20,410 nucleotides of DNA from a virus. Shown here one piece after another: positions 1 to 7,178 of the stretch. The DNA lies in IMG/VR virus record IMGVR_UViG_3300042465_000140, positions 1 through 20,410 of that record, one strand, 5' to 3'. The notes under the pieces were generated by a model, which saw only the letters and a program-made list of their open reading frames with translations, ran no database searches and was not told the origin of the DNA. Position numbers and translations under genes: made by a program. Every line of letters begins with the position of its first letter. Position 1 is the stretch's first letter.

Positions 1-90
1 TTGAACGTAGCGACCAAGGGGCAGATCAGCGCCACTTGCAGCGGCAACGCCTCCATGTCGGTTGTTGGGCTGTTTAGCGATTACGTCTAA
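1..90 (+). CDS. C-terminal end of an unidentified upstream protein
   Basis: Frame 1 is open from the window edge to a TAA at 88-90 and gives the last 29 residues of a protein, ending GLFSDYV. The stop overlaps the portal start as TAATG, which indicates translational coupling and one transcript. The fragment is rich in small and hydroxylated residues, alternating with hydrophobic ones, so it looks like beta-structured protein. It does not look like the usual C-terminus of a large terminase, which would commonly sit before a portal gene. The fragment is too short to assign, and its start lies outside the window. Confidence 0.6.
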   Translation: MNVATKGQISATCSGNASMSVVGLFSDYV

Positions 91-2111
91 TGGAAGGCAT
101 ACTGCAACCGGAACTGGAAAAGTACCTAAAGGTTATCGGGCAGTACGATAACGAGTTCGCCAAATGGCAGGCGCGAACCAAGAAGATCGTTAAGCGTTAC
201 CGCGACGATAGCCGAGGGCAGGGTGGCAACGAAGCCGCCCGCTTTAACATTCTCTGGAGCAACATCCAGACGTTAAAGCCCGCTGTGTACGCCAAGTTAC
301 CGAAGGCCGACATCAGCCGCCGCTTTGGCGATAACGATCCCGTAGGCCGCGTGGCAGGGCTGCTGATTGAACGCGCCATTGACTTTGAGATTGAGCATTA
401 CCCCGACTTTCGCTCAACCATGTCCTACGCCGTGGAAGATCGTTTCCTCGGCGGCCGCGGTACGGCATGGGTGCGCTACGAGCCGCACGTTGCCCCGATT
501 GGCATTGAGGACGATGGCTTATCCATCACCTCCAACATTGAGCAGGGTGAGGGTGCGCCGCCTGACCTAGAGCGCATTGAATACGAGTGCGCCCCAACCG
601 ATTACGTCCATTGGAAGGATTTTGGACACTCACAGGCCCGCACATGGGAAGAAGTGTCGCAAGTATGGCGCTGGGTCTATATGACCAAGGAAGCCCTCGC
701 AGAACGCTTTGGCGACGAAATGGCGCGGAAGATTCCGTTAGACCAAGGCCCAGAGCCGCTGAACGCCTACAACGAAGCCAAGCGCACCTACAACCGTGCA
801 AAGATTTGTGAACTTTGGGACAAGGAAACGCAGAAGGTCTATTGGTTCTGCAAGGGGATGCCGCAGATCATTGATGTGCGCGACGACCCGCTCGGCCTTG
901 AGGGATTCTTCCCTTGCCCGAAGCCGCTCTTTGCGACGACGACGAGTGACACCCTCGTCCCCGTCCCCGATTTCATCCTGTACCAAGATCAGGCGATGGA
1001 GTTGGACATCCTGTCCGACCGCATTGACGGGCTAGTGAAGGCGCTGCGTGTGCGCGGCGTGTACGACGCCAGCCAACCGGCGCTGCAACGGCTGATGACG
1101 GAGGGCGACAACAATGCGCTTATTCCAGTTGATAAGTGGATGGCTTTCAGCGAGAAAGGTGGCCTTAAAGGAAGCATTGATTTGCTACCTCTGGATACCC
1201 TCGCAAACGCACTCCTCAACTGCTACCGAGCCAGAGAAGACATCAAGTCCCAAATCTACGAAATCACGGGCATCTCGGACATCATCCGCGGCACCTCGTT
1301 CGCCTCGGAAACCGCGACAGCGCAGCAAATCAAAGGCCAGTACGCGGGATTGAGATTGCGCTCCATGCAGGAGGACGTTGCCCTCTTTGCATCGGAATTG
1401 ATTCGTCTCAAGGCGCAGGTGATGTGCAAGCACTACCAGCCCGAGACAATCCTTGCTTACGCCGCTGCGAGCCAGATGACGCCTGCCGATCAGCAACTGA
1501 TCCCGCAGGCCATTGAACTGCTGCGCGACAAGCCGCTGCGTAACTTCCGCGTGGACATTGCCGCCGACAGTCTTGTGATGTTGGACGAGAACCAGATGAA
1601 GCAGGATCGTATGCAGTTCCTGCAAGCGTTTGGTGGCTTCCTCGCGCAAGCCCTGCCGGTGGGTCAGGCCAGCCCGCAGATGGTGCCGATGATGATGGAG
1701 TTGCTGCGCTTTGGTATGCAGGCATTTAAGGCCGCACGACCGATTGAAGGGCAGATTGACTCCACGTTGCAGCAGTTGCAGCAAGCGGCGATGCAGCAAG
1801 GCCCAGACGGCGAGCAACAAGGCAAGCAAGCCGAGTTGCAGCAGAAGGGTCAGATGGAGCAGGGCCGTATGCAGATGGAGGCCGCGTTACAGCAGGCCAA
1901 GTTGCAACAGCAGATGCAGATGGAGCAACTCAAGAACCAGACCAAGATGGCGATGGAGCAGCAAAAGCAGCAGTTTGAGGCGCAGTTGGAGGCCATGAAG
2001 CTGCAAAGCCAGCAGGAAGCCGCCAAGTACAAGGCCGATATGGACGCCCAAACGCGCTTGATCATCGCGCAAATGAACAAAACGCTACCCCCGACTACGT
2101 TTAATCAATGA
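90..2111 (+). CDS. Portal protein (podovirus/P22-like type)
   Basis: This 673-residue protein is most likely the portal, the dodecameric ring at one capsid vertex through which DNA is packaged and ejected and on which the adaptor sits. The call rests on family resemblance of the N-terminal 400 residues (a helical start with FAKWQ, then the NILWSNIQTLKPAVY and FLGGRGTAWVRYEP stretches), on its size close to P22-class portals, and on its position just before scaffold and capsid genes. Residues about 555-660 are extremely rich in Gln, Met and Lys and should form a long coiled coil, the place where P22-type portals have a C-terminal helical barrel. The ATG at 90 overlaps the previous stop (TAATG). 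The gene ends in ATGA shared with the next gene. Confidence 0.88.
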   Translation: MEGILQPELEKYLKVIGQYDNEFAKWQARTKKIVKRYRDDSRGQGGNEAARFNILWSNIQTLKPAVYAKLPKADISRRFGDNDPVGRVAGLLIERAIDFEIEHYPDFRSTMSYAVEDRFLGGRGTAWVRYEPHVAPIGIEDDGLSITSNIEQGEGAPPDLERIEYECAPTDYVHWKDFGHSQARTWEEVSQVWRWVYMTKEALAERFGDEMARKIPLDQGPEPLNAYNEAKRTYNRAKICELWDKETQKVYWFCKGMPQIIDVRDDPLGLEGFFPCPKPLFATTTSDTLVPVPDFILYQDQAMELDILSDRIDGLVKALRVRGVYDASQPALQRLMTEGDNNALIPVDKWMAFSEKGGLKGSIDLLPLDTLANALLNCYRAREDIKSQIYEITGISDIIRGTSFASETATAQQIKGQYAGLRLRSMQEDVALFASELIRLKAQVMCKHYQPETILAYAAASQMTPADQQLIPQAIELLRDKPLRNFRVDIAADSLVMLDENQMKQDRMQFLQAFGGFLAQALPVGQASPQMVPMMMELLRFGMQAFKAARPIEGQIDSTLQQLQQAAMQQGPDGEQQGKQAELQQKGQMEQGRMQMEAALQQAKLQQQMQMEQLKNQTKMAMEQQKQQFEAQLEAMKLQSQQEAAKYKADMDAQTRLIIAQMNKTLPPTTFNQ

Positions 2112-2455
2112 AACGCACTTACGTTTACATAGACGGCGAGTTTGTTGAGCGTAAAAAGGACGACAAAGGTCGTTATCACTACGTCGTGCCTGACATCGTG
2201 CCATACAAGAGCATGATTGACGGCAAGATGGTCACCTCCCGCTCGGAACACCGCCGCCACCTCAAGGCTCACGGCTGCGAAGAGGTGGGTAACGACGACC
2301 CAAGCAAGCACATTCGGCGTGAAAAGTCGGTAGATACCCGACTTGAGCGCATCAAGCATATGGTCAACACCCGACTGACCAATGAGCAAGCGGATCGCAT
2401 ACTGCGCGACCTGCGCCAGCAAGTAAATTTCACCAATCCCCACAGGAGAGGCTAA
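2108..2455 (+). CDS. Small conserved phage protein between portal and scaffold
   Basis: This encodes a 115-residue basic protein of unknown function. The N-terminus reads like a short beta hairpin (YVYIDGEFVERK). Residues 28-62 hold a stretch common in phage head operons, with VPDIVPYKSMIDGK followed by SRSEHRRHLKAHGC and then EEVGND. The C-terminal 45 residues are helical and charged. The single His-Cys pairing (HLKAHGC) recalls a zinc-knuckle-like element, but there are not enough Cys residues for a classical finger. The start overlaps the portal stop as ATGA without a strong Shine-Dalgarno sequence, so it is probably translated by coupling. Its position in the operon suggests a packaging or assembly role, which is inference only. 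Confidence 0.7.
   Translation: MKRTYVYIDGEFVERKKDDKGRYHYVVPDIVPYKSMIDGKMVTSRSEHRRHLKAHGCEEVGNDDPSKHIRREKSVDTRLERIKHMVNTRLTNEQADRILRDLRQQVNFTNPHRRG
2435..2448 (+). promoter_or_regulatory. 14-nt translation leader, copy 1 (before scaffold)
   Basis: The 14 bases AATCCCCACAGGAG contain a strong AGGAG ribosome-binding core. The same 14 bases occur again at 6610-6623 before another gene. Here they lie inside the last codons of the preceding gene, with the AGGAG 9 nt upstream of the GTG start at 2458. This supports the GTG rather than the internal ATG at 2470 as the scaffold start. Confidence 0.6.
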
Positions 2456-2457
2456 TC

Positions 2458-3465
2458 GTGGATGAGCAAATGGAACGAGACGACGCCCCACAGGCCGAGG
2501 TCGTAGACCGACGAGCGATGCTGGAGCAAGGATTAGAGGCCGCAGAGAAGGGCGAGCCGATTGAACCCGTTGTGCGCGACCCGAAAGGGCGCTTTACGTC
2601 GCAAAAGGCCGAGGACCCCGCCGAAGAACCGCAGGTGGAGGAAGAACCGCCTGTCTGGAAACGTCCTCCGGCGTCATGGAAAAAGGATTTCCACGAAATC
2701 TGGCAGAAAGCCGACCCAAAAATGCAGGAATACGCATGGCAGCGTGAGGAGCAGATGCGGGCGGGCGTGGAACCGCTGCTCTCCAAGGCGCAGTTTGCCG
2801 ATGCGATGCAGGAAGCCATCTCGCCGTATATGACGACCATTCAGGGGCTTGGATTGACGCCCGATAAGGCCGTTGCCGCCCTGATGGAAGCCGACCACAA
2901 GTTGCGTAACAGCGACCCGCAGACGCGCATGGTGTATTTCCAGCAACTCGCGCAGTCGTATGGCATCAACTTGGGTGCCGTGCAACCGACCGCCGCACCG
3001 GGACAGGCTCCGCAGCAGCAAGCGGTAGACCCGACCGTATGGGCGTTGCAAAACGAACTGAACAAAGTCCGTGGCGAAGTCATGGGCTGGAAGCAACAGC
3101 AGGAGATGGCCGAAAACCAACAACTGCTGAACGAAATCAACCAATTTAGTCTAAAGGCCGAGTATTTTGAGGATGTCCGACCGACCATGATCCAACTCCT
3201 ACAGAGCGGGGTCGCGCAGACGTTAGACGATGCCTATGAAAAGGCCGTTAGACTTGATCCTAACTTGTTTGAGCAGATGGCGAAGGCCCAACAGGCTGAA
3301 GTCGCCGCCAAACAGGCGAAAGAGCAAAACAGGGCAGCGAAAGCCGCCCGAGCAGCAGCGGTGAGTGTCAGAAGCGCCACACCCGGCGTAAACACGGCTC
3401 CCAAAACTAGCGACCGTCGTGCGCTTTTGGATGAGCTTTTAAGCGAAACCGAAGCGCGAATGTAA
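2458..3465 (+). CDS. Scaffolding / capsid assembly protein
   Basis: This 335-residue acidic, helix-rich protein sits directly before the major capsid gene, the usual place for the internal scaffold that guides procapsid assembly and is then lost. Residues 1-60 are acidic and probably disordered. Residues 64-110 carry a block characteristic of podovirus scaffolds: a proline-rich WKRPPASWKKDFHEIW segment, then DPKMQEYAWQREEQMRAGVEPL. A Gln/Pro-rich linker (about 175-192) separates this from a second helical half. The C-terminal 60 residues are Lys/Arg/Ala-rich (KQAKEQNRAAKAARAAA) and end in DRRALLDELL. A basic helical tail of this kind binds coat protein in P22, and by analogy probably does so here. 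The start is GTG at 2458, supported by AGGAG 9 nt upstream. Confidence 0.82.
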   Translation: MDEQMERDDAPQAEVVDRRAMLEQGLEAAEKGEPIEPVVRDPKGRFTSQKAEDPAEEPQVEEEPPVWKRPPASWKKDFHEIWQKADPKMQEYAWQREEQMRAGVEPLLSKAQFADAMQEAISPYMTTIQGLGLTPDKAVAALMEADHKLRNSDPQTRMVYFQQLAQSYGINLGAVQPTAAPGQAPQQQAVDPTVWALQNELNKVRGEVMGWKQQQEMAENQQLLNEINQFSLKAEYFEDVRPTMIQLLQSGVAQTLDDAYEKAVRLDPNLFEQMAKAQQAEVAAKQAKEQNRAAKAARAAAVSVRSATPGVNTAPKTSDRRALLDELLSETEARM

Positions 3466-3489
3466 TCAACTGATATAGGAGTAACTTAA
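3466..3489 (+). promoter_or_regulatory. Ribosome-binding leader of the major capsid gene
   Basis: This 24-nt AT-rich gap is one of the few true gaps in the operon. It holds AGGAG at 3477-3481, 8 nt before the ATG at 3490, a near-ideal arrangement for the most abundantly needed virion protein. Low GC content here would keep the initiation region unstructured. I do not see a separate promoter. Confidence 0.6.
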
Positions 3490-4515
3490 ATGGCATTTGC
3501 CAACTCTAGTATCAGCGACATCATCGCTACGACCATTCAGAGCCGTAGCGGCGAACTCGCTGACAACGTGACGAACAACAACGCGTTGCTTCGTCGCTTG
3601 AAGGAGCGCGGGAACGTCAAGACGTTCTCGGGCGGTAACGTGATTTTGCAAGAAATCATGTACAACGATCCGACCACCAACAACACGAATTCCTACTCGG
3701 GATACGAGGTGTTGAACGTCGGCCAGAACAGCCCGATTTCGTCGGCGCAGTTCAGCATCACGCAGTACGCCAGCGCGGTGACCATCTCGGGTCTGGAGAT
3801 GATCCAGAACTCGGGTAAGGAAGCGATCATTGACCTCCTTGACGGCCGCATGGCTGTCGCCGAGGCTCAACTCGCCAACCGCATCTCGGGCGACCTGTAT
3901 GGTGACGGCACCGGCAACGCGGGTAAGAACCTCACGGGTCTTGCTGCTGCTGTGCCGGATGACCCGACTGTCGGCACCTACGGCGGCATCAACCGCGCCG
4001 TGTGGACGTTCTGGCAGAGCAAGAAGTTCTCGGCTGCCGCTGATGGCGGTGGTGCGGGCGCTGTCTCGTCCACGACGATCCAAGGCTACATGGACGCTCT
4101 CGCTGTCCAGTTGGTGCGTGGCACCGACAAGCCTGACCTGATCGTGGCCGACAACAACTACTATCGTTTCTACCTGCAATCGCTCCAAGCGATCCAGCGT
4201 ATTACCGAGAGTGGTTCGGGCCTCGCTGGCGCGGGCTTCGCTTCGCTCAAGTACTACGGTGCTGGTATGGCCTCCGACGTTGTGTTGGACGGTGGTATCG
4301 GTTCCTCGTCGTACAACAGCGGTGCTGGCAACGCGAACCATATGTGGTTCCTCAACACCAAGTACCTGCACTTCCGCCCGCACAAAGATCGTAACTTTGT
4401 GCCGATCGGCGGCGAGCGGCAGGCCGTCAACCAAGACGCCATTGTGAAACTGATTGGCTGGGCCGGTAACCTCACCTGCTCGGGCGGCCAGTTCCAAGGC
4501 GTGTTGATCGCTTAA
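3490..4515 (+). CDS. Major capsid protein
   Basis: This 341-residue protein is the probable major capsid (coat) subunit. It follows portal and scaffold, has a strong Shine-Dalgarno sequence, and reads like phage major capsid proteins: a short helical N-terminus (SISDIIATTIQSRSGELADNV), then NALLRRLKERG and the SGGNVILQEI strand. After these come a central helix (DLLDGRMAVAEAQLANRISG) with the adjoining GDGTGNAGKNLTGL loop, and later LIVADNNYYRFYLQSLQAIQRI. The C-terminal part ends with a conserved aromatic segment around HMWFLNTKYLHFRPHKDR. No cleavable N-terminal delta domain is evident, consistent with a separate scaffold gene. An HK97-type fold is expected from known tailed-phage capsids but is not proven by reading. 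Confidence 0.85.
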   Translation: MAFANSSISDIIATTIQSRSGELADNVTNNNALLRRLKERGNVKTFSGGNVILQEIMYNDPTTNNTNSYSGYEVLNVGQNSPISSAQFSITQYASAVTISGLEMIQNSGKEAIIDLLDGRMAVAEAQLANRISGDLYGDGTGNAGKNLTGLAAAVPDDPTVGTYGGINRAVWTFWQSKKFSAAADGGGAGAVSSTTIQGYMDALAVQLVRGTDKPDLIVADNNYYRFYLQSLQAIQRITESGSGLAGAGFASLKYYGAGMASDVVLDGGIGSSSYNSGAGNANHMWFLNTKYLHFRPHKDRNFVPIGGERQAVNQDAIVKLIGWAGNLTCSGGQFQGVLIA

Positions 4516-4520
4516 GGAGG
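4514..4520 (+). promoter_or_regulatory. Strong Shine-Dalgarno that fixes a GTG start
   Basis: AAGGAGG begins inside the capsid stop codon and lies 8 nt upstream of the GTG at 4529. The match is nearly perfect and explains high translation from a non-ATG start. It supports 4529 rather than the in-frame ATG at 4550. Confidence 0.6.
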
Positions 4521-4528
4521 GCATCAAA

Positions 4529-5005
4529 GTGTCTATTTCTGTTAGCAATATGATCGGTGTTTCTCTTGAATACACCGATACCTCGCCCTCGTTCGCTGTT
4601 GGCACCGTTGTCAACTTGAGCGATGGCGGTCAAGCCATTTATGTGCAGGCCGCTTCAACCTGCGCTGAATGGTCGGCTGTAACTGTCAACGTCAACAACA
4701 CGGTGGCCCCGTTGACCACGACCAACTCTGCCAATTCAAAGGCGGTTGGTTTTGCTCAAGTGTCCATTGCCTCGGCCTATTACGGCTGGGTGCAGTTGGG
4801 CGGCAAGCCGCGTGTCAGCGTGTTGGTCGGCTGTCAGCCGAACGTCCCGCTGTTCACCACCGCAACCGCAGGGTCGCTTGACGACGCTACGGTGACGGGT
4901 GGCTTGGTGGCGGGCCTTGTGGCCACAACCTCGGCGGCTTCGGCCTCTGCGGTCACTTGCATCGCGGGCTACCCGCACATCGCCACGGGCGTTGTCGGGT
5001 TCTAA
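4529..5005 (+). CDS. Putative capsid decoration protein
   Basis: This 158-residue protein is low in charge, rich in Ala, Thr, Val and Ser, and predicted to be almost entirely beta-structured. It lies immediately downstream of the major capsid gene behind a very strong ribosome-binding site, so it is probably made in high copy. Recognisable pieces are the FAVGTVVNLSDGGQAIYVQA segment (22-41), IASAYYGWVQLGG (80-92), and LFTTATAGSLDD (108-119). This arrangement is familiar in small head proteins encoded next to capsid genes in many phages, some related to DUF2190-type decoration proteins. The exact family is uncertain. A role stabilising or decorating the capsid surface is inferred from position and composition. 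Confidence 0.6.
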   Translation: MSISVSNMIGVSLEYTDTSPSFAVGTVVNLSDGGQAIYVQAASTCAEWSAVTVNVNNTVAPLTTTNSANSKAVGFAQVSIASAYYGWVQLGGKPRVSVLVGCQPNVPLFTTATAGSLDDATVTGGLVAGLVATTSAASASAVTCIAGYPHIATGVVGF

Positions 5006-5007
5006 CG

Positions 5008-5784
5008 ATGCAGCCTCTGGAGATCACGGTACAAGCGGCGGGTACAGCGGAGGAGCTTTGCTCCAACATTCGCTCGGCGCTTGGCCGTGGTCTGCCAGAA
5101 CTGACGCCCGCTCCTATCAAGCACGATGGTCACATCGTATTGGTGGCGAGCGGGTGGTCTATGCCCGATTTTGTAGAGGAAATCAGAGCGCACCGCAAAG
5201 CCGGTCGGCCCATCGTGGCGATCAAAGCAGCGCATGACTTCCTGTGCGAAAACGGCATCCAGCCGGATATGTGGGTCAACCTTGACCCGCGTGACCGCAC
5301 TAGCGGCATCCAAAAGGCGAACGATCGTACCGTGTACCTCGTTGCCTCGCGTTGCCCGCCCGTGACGTTTGACTACCTACAAGGAAAAAACGTATGGCTA
5401 TGGCACTCATGGGCAGAAGGCCCCGAGATGCAGGCGATTGGCCCCGGCAAGTTGGCCGTGGGTGGCGGGACGACATCGGGACTTCGTGCCATCAACATTG
5501 GTTATCTGCTCGGGTTCCGCAACTTCGTGCTGTACGGGTACGACAGCTGCAACCGGGCAGATGGCTTGAAGCGTTTTACCGGCGAATACACCGGCCCATC
5601 CATTGACGTTCATGTGGGTGGCCCCGCCGGCAAGAAGTTCAACTGCAACATGGCGATGGCCCAACAGGCCAACGAATTCCAGAAGCTCTTTGAGGTGATG
5701 GGCGATATCAACGTGGATGCGCGTGGCCCCGGCTTGATTGCCGAGATCATGCGAGTGCGCCACGAACAGGCAAAGGCAGCCTGA
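5008..5784 (+). CDS. DUF115 / MptE-like protein, possible virion-modifying transferase
   Basis: This 258-residue soluble protein resembles the DUF115 (MptE-like) superfamily, which includes archaeal 6-hydroxymethylpterin pyrophosphokinase and Maf-type flagellin glycosyltransferases. Visible family features are a beta-strand plus glycine turn at VLVASGWSM (44-52, where family members usually have G-x-G-P-S) and a second nucleotide-fold unit at IVAIKAAHDFLCENGIQPD (69-87) leading into DPRD (93-96). The signature GGGTTSGLRAINIGYLLGF (152-170) follows, then LYGYDSC (175-181). The start is taken at the ATG at 5008, just after the previous stop, rather than an upstream in-frame TTG at 4957 that would overlap it. 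The gene lies between a decoration-protein gene and a fibre-like gene and ends in TGATG coupling, so it is co-expressed with the virion. The substrate is unknown. Glycosylation of a head or fibre protein is a hypothesis. Confidence 0.65.
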   Translation: MQPLEITVQAAGTAEELCSNIRSALGRGLPELTPAPIKHDGHIVLVASGWSMPDFVEEIRAHRKAGRPIVAIKAAHDFLCENGIQPDMWVNLDPRDRTSGIQKANDRTVYLVASRCPPVTFDYLQGKNVWLWHSWAEGPEMQAIGPGKLAVGGGTTSGLRAINIGYLLGFRNFVLYGYDSCNRADGLKRFTGEYTGPSIDVHVGGPAGKKFNCNMAMAQQANEFQKLFEVMGDINVDARGPGLIAEIMRVRHEQAKAA

Positions 5785-6611
5785 TGGCTATTCCCTCTCG
5801 CGTACTCGGCAGCGGCATTAGCCAACTGTCTACCGTTAGCATTTGCGGCGACGGTATAGCGTCGGTATCAGCAGCGGGGACGTCAGCAGGTAATGCGACG
5901 CAAATCACTTACGTCTACACGAACGTCACAACAACTGCCTCGGGCGCTGGCGTTAAGCTGCCAAAGGCCGAGATGGGCGAGACGATTATTGTTAAAAACA
6001 GCGGCGTCAACCCGCTGACGGTATACCCATATAGCGCGACCGACACAATTAACAACGCAGGCTTTGGCACGATCAATGCTGATTGTTCCGCAATGTTTTT
6101 TGCCGTCAGCAATACGCTATGGGAAGAACTGCAAGGATTTGGCCGCTCGGTACCGATTCTGCATTACGGTGCGTTTAGCGACACGACGTTACAAACGGCG
6201 GCATCTATTAACACCGCTTACGGCATGGTTTTTAACACCACCGATAGCAGCAACGGCGTATCTATCGGATCGCCGTCGTCCCGGCTTGTTGTGGATAACC
6301 AAGGCGTCTACAACGTGCAGTTTTCGGCACAGTTAGACAAAACCTCGGGCGGCACAGGAAATATCTACATTTGGCTGCGTAAAAACGGAACCAATGTCGC
6401 CAACACCGCCACGACGGTTGCAATACAGGGTTCAGCGGCGCGTACCGTTGCTGCATGGAACTTCATCATCCAGCTTGATCCTACTAATTACGTTGAATTG
6501 ATGTGGGCGACGGATGACACAAGCGTTAGAATTCTTGCGGCCAGCGCCACAAGCGTATGGCCTGCGATCCCCTCGGTCATTTGTACCATCACACAGGTCA
6601 ACAACCTGTAA
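5784..6611 (+). CDS. Beta-rich virion protein, possible head fibre
   Basis: This encodes a 275-residue protein with hardly any charged residues and many Thr, Ser, Ala, Asn and Val, typical of beta-structured phage surface proteins. It appears to have two parts. Residues about 1-115 contain YVYTNVTTTASGAGVKLPKA, GETIIVKNSGVNPLTVYP and AMFFAVSNTLWEEL, a pattern common to phage fibre or decoration domains. Residues about 125-275 look like a jelly-roll of C1q/TNF-like type, with VYNVQFSAQLDKTSGG, IYIWLRKNGTNVANT and WNFIIQLDPTNYVELMW. It is coupled to the DUF115-like gene by TGATG. Being encoded in the head module rather than with the tail fibre, it may be a capsid fibre and could be a substrate of the upstream enzyme. 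That link is inference. Confidence 0.6.
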   Translation: MAIPSRVLGSGISQLSTVSICGDGIASVSAAGTSAGNATQITYVYTNVTTTASGAGVKLPKAEMGETIIVKNSGVNPLTVYPYSATDTINNAGFGTINADCSAMFFAVSNTLWEELQGFGRSVPILHYGAFSDTTLQTAASINTAYGMVFNTTDSSNGVSIGSPSSRLVVDNQGVYNVQFSAQLDKTSGGTGNIYIWLRKNGTNVANTATTVAIQGSAARTVAAWNFIIQLDPTNYVELMWATDDTSVRILAASATSVWPAIPSVICTITQVNNL

Positions 6612-6623
6612 TCCCCACAGGAG
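6610..6623 (+). promoter_or_regulatory. 14-nt translation leader, copy 2
   Basis: These 14 bases are identical to those at 2435-2448 (AATCCCCACAGGAG). They begin at the stop codon of the preceding gene and put AGGAG 8 nt before the ATG at 6632. This supports 6632 as the true start of the next gene rather than an in-frame start at 6557 that would overlap the upstream coding region by 55 nt. Confidence 0.6.
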
Positions 6624-6631
6624 CAAGGACA

Positions 6632-7177
6632 ATGCCATTAGATAGCGACATCAGCAACGCCGACGCCCAACTGCACGTTGAGTTTTACGAGCGTGAGGAC
6701 GGCCCCAACAAGGGTAACGTCTATTGCCGTATTCAGTCCCCCGGCGACAAGACTAACGTGATTGACCAACCCTTACGCGAGGAGCATAAAGCGCGGTTTT
6801 CTCGCCAATGGCTGTACTTTCAGATGCAGCAGAGCGAGGGCGCTGCGGCGCAGATCGGCACCCCGTTGTCGCAATGGCAAAAAGATTGCCCAGATGATGT
6901 GAACAAAGACCAGATCGCTGAACTGTCCATTATGAAGTTCTTGACGGTGGAGCAACTTGCCCTTGCCTCTGACGCTCAAATGCAGCGCGTCGGCATGGGT
7001 GGCATCGGACTGCGCGAGAAAGCGCGTCTGTACCTCAACCGTAAGAACAAGATTGAAAGCAACGCCGAGTTGGAAGATACCAAGCGGCAGTTGGCTGAAC
7101 TGCAAGCACAAATGGCGGCCTTGATGGAGGATAAGCCCCGTCGTGGTCGCCCGCCGAAAGAACTAACGGAGGCATAG
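6632..7177 (+). CDS. Helical phage protein with AT-hook-like C-terminus, function unknown
   Basis: This encodes a 181-residue protein recognisable as a type often found between capsid and adaptor genes in podoviruses, but with no assigned function. The N-terminal 65 residues look like a small alpha/beta domain containing HVEFYEREDGPNKGNVYCRI. Residues about 98-137 (IMKFLTVEQLALASDAQMQ, then GMGGIGLREKARLYL) look like a helix-hairpin-helix-like element with a GMGGIG turn. Residues 140-166 form a short coiled coil (ELEDTKRQLAELQAQMAAL). The tail, KPRRGRPPK, contains the RGRP core of an AT-hook, a minor-groove DNA-binding motif. The HhH-like turn and basic tail together suggest nucleic-acid contact, perhaps at the portal or with packaged DNA. 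This is inference. Confidence 0.6.
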   Translation: MPLDSDISNADAQLHVEFYEREDGPNKGNVYCRIQSPGDKTNVIDQPLREEHKARFSRQWLYFQMQQSEGAAAQIGTPLSQWQKDCPDDVNKDQIAELSIMKFLTVEQLALASDAQMQRVGMGGIGLREKARLYLNRKNKIESNAELEDTKRQLAELQAQMAALMEDKPRRGRPPKELTEA

Positions 7178-7178
7178 C

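Noticed and set aside
3466-4614. Long open frame (382 codons) on the minus strand opposite the major capsid gene
   Set aside because: It mirrors the capsid gene exactly, has no ribosome-binding site or recognisable domain, and its composition is that of a reverse-complement shadow in GC-biased coding DNA.
4957-5007. Upstream TTG start for the DUF115-like gene
   Set aside because: It would overlap the decoration gene by 49 nt, and the added residues (HRGLPAHRHGRCR) are unlike a family start. The ATG at 5008 is placed normally.
6557-6631. Upstream start for the AT-hook-like gene
   Set aside because: The strong AGGAG at 6619-6623 points to the ATG at 6632, and the extra N-terminus overlaps the fibre-like gene.
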